From the NCBI GenBank assembly GCA_029255685.2, contig CM055312.2:50626202-50690201 (forward strand): a stretch of 64,000 bases of DNA, given 5' to 3'. The position numbers were made by a program, and so were the translations under genes. Below are positions 59,432-64,000 of this stretch, in pieces; the stretch's first letter is position 1; the number at the start of each line of letters is the position of its first letter. Origin of the DNA: Silene conica (taxonomy: Eukaryota > Streptophyta > Magnoliopsida > Caryophyllales > Caryophyllaceae). Under the pieces are notes generated by a model, which saw only the letters and a list, made by a program, of their open reading frames with translations, made no database searches and was not told the DNA's origin.

Positions 59432-61708
59432 GTCTTCCCTCCTTAAAATGAACTTCGTCCCGAAGTTCGCCATCCCGTAACGATAACAAAACACTCCACG
59501 GCATAAGACAAACACAAGTAGTACATATATGTAAGCTCTAAAACACGAAGTGTTACATTCTATCTCCCTTAAGAAACTTTGTCCTCAAAGTTTAACATAG
59601 GATAGAAGTACAAGACACTTAAAGAACTGCAGTATTGACCGAAACATAACAAATTAAACAATAGACTCCATGCATGGCAATCTCAGTTTGCCAATCACAG
59701 CACAACACTTAGCCAGATTGTATACCATCCCGATTTTACAATCCTATCCTACTTAAAACATAGTTACGTCGTCGTAACCCCATTATAAAATTTCACTTCC
59801 ATTTCTCAAGAAGGTCACCGAAACAACAGTCACAATTCATCAGATAAGTTATGTACTTTACACTAGGCAACTAGCATCCGATGTTTAAGAACCAAAACTC
59901 TTTTGTCCAAAACGTGTTTCGTCGAAAAACAAAATCAGGTAACTAACACTTATCTATACTCTGGAAATTTTAACATAACTTAACATATTTATACCAATGC
60001 AAACAATCAATAACTCAAAATTCATAATTGACAAATTAAATCATTTCATGCCCATAATCATGTTATAGAAGCAAAATCATATTTTAGAAAAGACATAAGG
60101 CAAAATTTAGCCATAATTAAAACATGGAGCATTGACATATTTCGCAAGATATACACCAATCTTAGACTAGCCAGACAACTTATCATCCCTAAGTATAAAT
60201 AAGTTAAACCAATTGGCTACATTTACCATCTACCCACATTTCATCATTTATCATGAAGCTATTAATATATATGATTTGCAAAATAAGAGGTGTATATAAT
60301 GTGCAACAGTCAATATTCAGGCAGGATTTCATCAACACGTAGCTACAGAATTTGTTATGTTGCATACAATCACTACAATTATCAAAGTATCAAACTTTAT
60401 CATGGATCCTCACTTGAAAACATTTTGAAACTTTTGAAACATTGAAGTGGTAATTTTACATGAATCAAAAGACAATTTTACTAGCTACAGATCGAAAACA
60501 AAGCTACACGGAGACATTCTGACTTTTTTTTTTTTTTTTTTTTTTTTTTCCGAAAAGATTGTCCTTGTAAATTTTACCTCATGAATTATGAAAATTTAAC
60601 GATAAAAGTAAACGAATTCACAAGACTAGCGCTTTCTTAATTCACATGTCAAATAATAATTCAGATTCATTAGGGAACACAGTTTAAATGGCAGCCCGTA
60701 CAAACAAGGTAAAGTTCTGGAGATTTCGAAACACAATCATTCATTTTCTAAAACATGTTGACATATCATTTGAAGCATGGAAATCTCGTTGCACCATATT
60801 AACATGTAATTATCATCTAGAAAACGGTAGAGATTGCGAAACCGAAAATAAAATCAACAAAGTAAATCAATAATCATGTATGTGTAGACAATGCATTAGT
60901 TTCTACCATCGTAACAATCACAACTTATTTAAGTACGTAAATATATCCTAGAAATCACTAAGGTGCTACTTATTAGCAACTCATTACACATATCATTATA
61001 CAATATCTCTACCTAAGGGTTCAGAGATCATATAGCCGCATGCATATTATCATACATGGATTAATATAACATATAAATCTGATCATTCTTATTCAAATAC
61101 CAAACAATATATATTACATAGTTACGATAGTCATTTAATAACCAGATATCATATAGACATTTAGAAACACCAAAATCATATGATCATATCGCTCCAAATT
61201 ATTGTTCAATAAATATACATTCATTCTCGGAAAATTTCAATTCAATCATTCAGATCAATCAGCATTTCAATATCAGTCGTATTCTTCTAATGCACATCAT
61301 CATACAAGTCAAGCTTATATTTTAAACTCATATTCAAATTTTCATTTTCTCAATACTTAAAATCATATATCTCAATTAACATTCGATATCAACCTCATGT
61401 TTCACAATCCACATTACCAATGATATTTCACATTATAACTTACCTCGTTCCTTGCCTGCGGAAACGTTAATACAATATAAATATATTGGGTCTTTTCCTT
61501 TATCCTATATTACCCACGCTCTACATCTCTCAAGGGTGACCAGGTTAGACTGAAAGGGCCAATGGCTTGGTTTGAGGGGGCCCCTAACTCATTCCAAATC
61601 CTGGGGCTCCTAACAGTTACTAGCCTGGGGTTCATTTTATTTGACTCTTCCTATGTTCATTATTTTTCAATTGGTTAGGCCTGAGGATCGTTCGCTCTGA
61701 TACCACTT
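59432..61708 (-). repeat. LARD array internal region 4, 2,277 bp, non-coding
   Basis: It is collinear with INT2 and INT3, with a T run at 60524-60549 and primer site at 61693-61705. Hairpin modules 1 and 2 are intact. Module 3 has substitutions near 59760-59772 that weaken stem and loop. Confidence 0.9.
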
Positions 61709-62990
61709 TGTAACACCCCCATTTATTTAAGAGCCTTTAGCAAGACATTCTCAAATAAATAGAGCTGTTACCATCTCGGAATGTCCGAGGTAGTGAATAA
61801 CAAAGTAAAACAACCAAAGTACTTTATATAAAAAGTGATAAAATTTAAACTTTGATTATTACAGATATTACATCGTGGAAAAACAAGATACGACTGATGA
61901 CTCCTCTAGAAGTGATATAGTACTAAGTCGGTCCATAGTATGCATCTCACATTCCTGCCCAGCTCCTAGCTCTTCTGTCTCTGACCTGTGGAATCTACTC
62001 CCCATTCCGGATCATCGTAGGTGTACACGAATACACTGTCAACCTCGCGGTTGAGTAGGGTAACACAATAATTATAATGCAACAGTTAAATGATATGCAA
62101 ATGTCATGACATGCTCGAGCTCAATCTCAATCTCAATCTCAAACTCATACTCATACCCGTGCACCAAGCCATACCGAACCTCCCGGCAGACTATAATCGG
62201 TCGTCACCGAACACCAGCTCAATAGCTGAAAAGACACCAGGCCTGGTCTGCAGAACCACCCTGGGCTTTATATCAGAACAATATCTGATCCACAATATCT
62301 CAGTAACCAATGCATATGCATGCTCATGAATGCCACAATATAAATATTTAATCATGCTATCAAATACCGAAATACTCATGCCATTGCAAATAATCCACAG
62401 TCAATCCAACCAATATCATTCTTATATAATTCATGCTTGCATCCATCACATATAAGGCAACATCCTTTCATAACACATCACAGAGTAAACATCCATTCAT
62501 ATCAATTCATAAAGTATAGTGTCAGTGTATCCTACCTAGATAGCAATATAGTCCAAAGCAAACCAGCGAGTAAACAGAATAATGTCACTTCAAAATCGTC
62601 ACCTAACAATATAATATACGTAATTACTCACTAATATAATTACATAAACAATTATTATCTGCCCACTTAAATCAACTTAATTAATTAAACTAATTAATTA
62701 GTCAAAACAATTACGCGACTAAAATAATACATCAATTGTTCAAATTAATTACTTAAATAATATATTACGCATAACGAGACCGTGTCAAAAATGACTACTT
62801 CAATTAAATAACCGAACATGGAAATATAATCGACTATTGATAACCGTCACATTCTTGTATAAAATATACACAATTTAATAATTAATAACAAGAACAATAT
62901 ATACTAGTTGTAATCATACTAGTAATAAAGTGTTAACTATTTAACCATAAAAACAACATTAACAACAATAGCATATATAGTCATAATATA

Positions 62991-63064
<74 letters not shown>

Positions 63065-64000
63065 AATGGCATTACAAACCCAGCCCCATAACAAACCAAA
63101 TTAAACCCACGACATTCTTCTATAAACATAACAGCAGCCCCAAGCAACTCCTACCCGTACACCCCTCCTTCACGGCTTCACCAACGTCATTCAGGCCACC
63201 GCACGCAACCACCCGAGGTCCCATATTCTCCTATGCACGACCAATTACAAAACCAGCATCTGCACCACCACCATAGTTCCCGACAGCCGTTACAAAGTAC
63301 TGCCCTAACGACCTACGCACAACCGCAAGAAAACAGCGTGTCCTCTGTTTGATCCGGGAATCGCTACCCCAACGCCTGTCACAACCCTCATAACTTACCC
63401 ACAAGAGGACGCCCTGCCACGCCTACCACCACACAGCCACCACCCCTCTCTTTATCCCTAGTGATGAGTAAAGAAAACGAGAGAAAACCCACATACAACT
63501 CGCGCATCACAACTCTACCCCACTCTGTTTTCTGTTTCCCCGTCCACCGCCGTCAGAAACCGCCACCTGTAGCCACCACGACCCACTGACTTAACCACTA
63601 GACACTAACCCACCATACCCAGGTCAAGTCGAGTCTCAAACCGTACTTAAAACAGGTACAACTCCTCGCATCATGTATCCTTGCGCTCGGTAACAACCAC
63701 GTTCACTACTCTATTGGTGGTTCTCACGGCCACCACCGACCACCAAGGTTGTCTCCCTACCCCCAGAAACCACCTCCCACTAACCCAGGTTAGACACGAA
63801 TCACGATGGCTCAGTATATTATATATATATATATTACATAAGTATATGCGAGTTTTTTCGAGACCGAACCCGTAACGATAAAGAACATGAAACGATAAGC
63901 GATAAATGGCATACCTTATAACGACGGTTAAAATAAACGAAGGAACTTGCAGAGGGCGAGTAGCAGACATGAAGGAAAAGAGAAGAAGAAGGGAAACAAA
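61709..64000 (-). repeat. LARD array LTR5, cut by window end
   Basis: The first 2,292 bp of the LTR match the others. It has an AAT run at 62991-63061 and a short interrupted TA run at 63815-63834. It shares a C at about 62156 (CATACCCGTGCACC) with LTR1, where LTR2-4 have A. Confidence 0.9.

Larger units (their letters stand above)
22186..64000 (-). mobile_element. Tandem LTR-sharing array of a LARD-like retrotransposon
   Basis: The order is LTR1-INT1-LTR2-INT2-LTR3-INT3-LTR4-INT4-LTR5, with LTR starts at 22186, 27707, 33276, 56141 and 61709. Unit spacing is 5,521, 5,569 and 5,568 bp, and about 5,543 bp for unit 3 once its insertions are removed. Every internal LTR has a primer site on one side and a purine tract on the other, so each serves two neighbouring elements and no genomic flank lies between units. 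Neither LTR nor internal region has meaningful coding, fitting a large retrotransposon derivative (LARD). The array continues past the window. The left flank CAAAC (22181-22185) is the candidate target duplication to look for at the far end. Confidence 0.9.

Noticed and set aside
22186..64000. Centromeric satellite array
   Set aside because: The period of 5.5 kb with LTR, primer site and purine tract in every unit shows joined retrotransposons, not a classical satellite.

Overview
The window looks like repeat-dense plant nuclear DNA, probably eudicot. It is AT-rich and holds LTR retrotransposons with initiator-tRNA-Met primer sites, plus plant-type LINE, Helitron and hAT elements and a plant-type snoRNA gene cluster. 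The sequence does not identify the species. I see no complete host protein-coding gene. The long open frames are retrotransposon gag and pol, and most short frames are chance products of microsatellites and repeats.

Layout. 1-2008: AT-rich DNA ending in a Helitron-type 3' terminus. 2009-4257: a probable polycistronic snoRNA locus, with a site II/telo-box promoter, two U15-like C/D snoRNAs and two related H/ACA candidates. 4258-16739: an old gag-protease-only Ty3-type element whose two LTRs were invaded by a Helitron (4920-6719), a nearly intact minus-strand Ty3/gypsy element (9418-15477) and a 541-bp TRIM (15568-16108). 17137-20977: a decayed 5'-truncated LINE on the minus strand, split by a hAT-type element (17682-18387). 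20978-22185: fragments of other repeats. 22186-64000: a tandem array of one non-coding LARD-like element on the minus strand. It reads LTR-internal-LTR-internal with shared LTRs (about 3.25 kb) and internal regions (about 2.28 kb); five LTRs and four internal regions are visible and the last LTR runs off the window. Only the third unit carries later insertions: a 9,004-bp LARD-like element of another family (34860-43863, target duplication ATAGT) and an 8,316-bp gag-only copia-type element (46311-54626, target duplication TAAAT, LTRs identical by eye).

How the parts relate. Every nested insertion was resolved to exact ends with matching target duplications, so relative ages can be read: the array formed first and the two young elements then landed in unit 3. 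The LARD, TRIM and gag-only elements lack reverse transcriptase and integrase, so they would depend on enzymes supplied by other elements.

Most notable signal. Just inside the 3' LTR, 16-21 nt from it, five Ty3-type or TRIM families in this window carry a perfect 6-8 bp hairpin whose element-sense loop is AGGA, AGGT or GGA. The stem sequences are unrelated while the loop and spacing are kept, a covariation-like pattern that points to a structural element next to the polypurine tract. The array element carries three such modules in a row, and the copia-type element has a related hairpin at shorter spacing.
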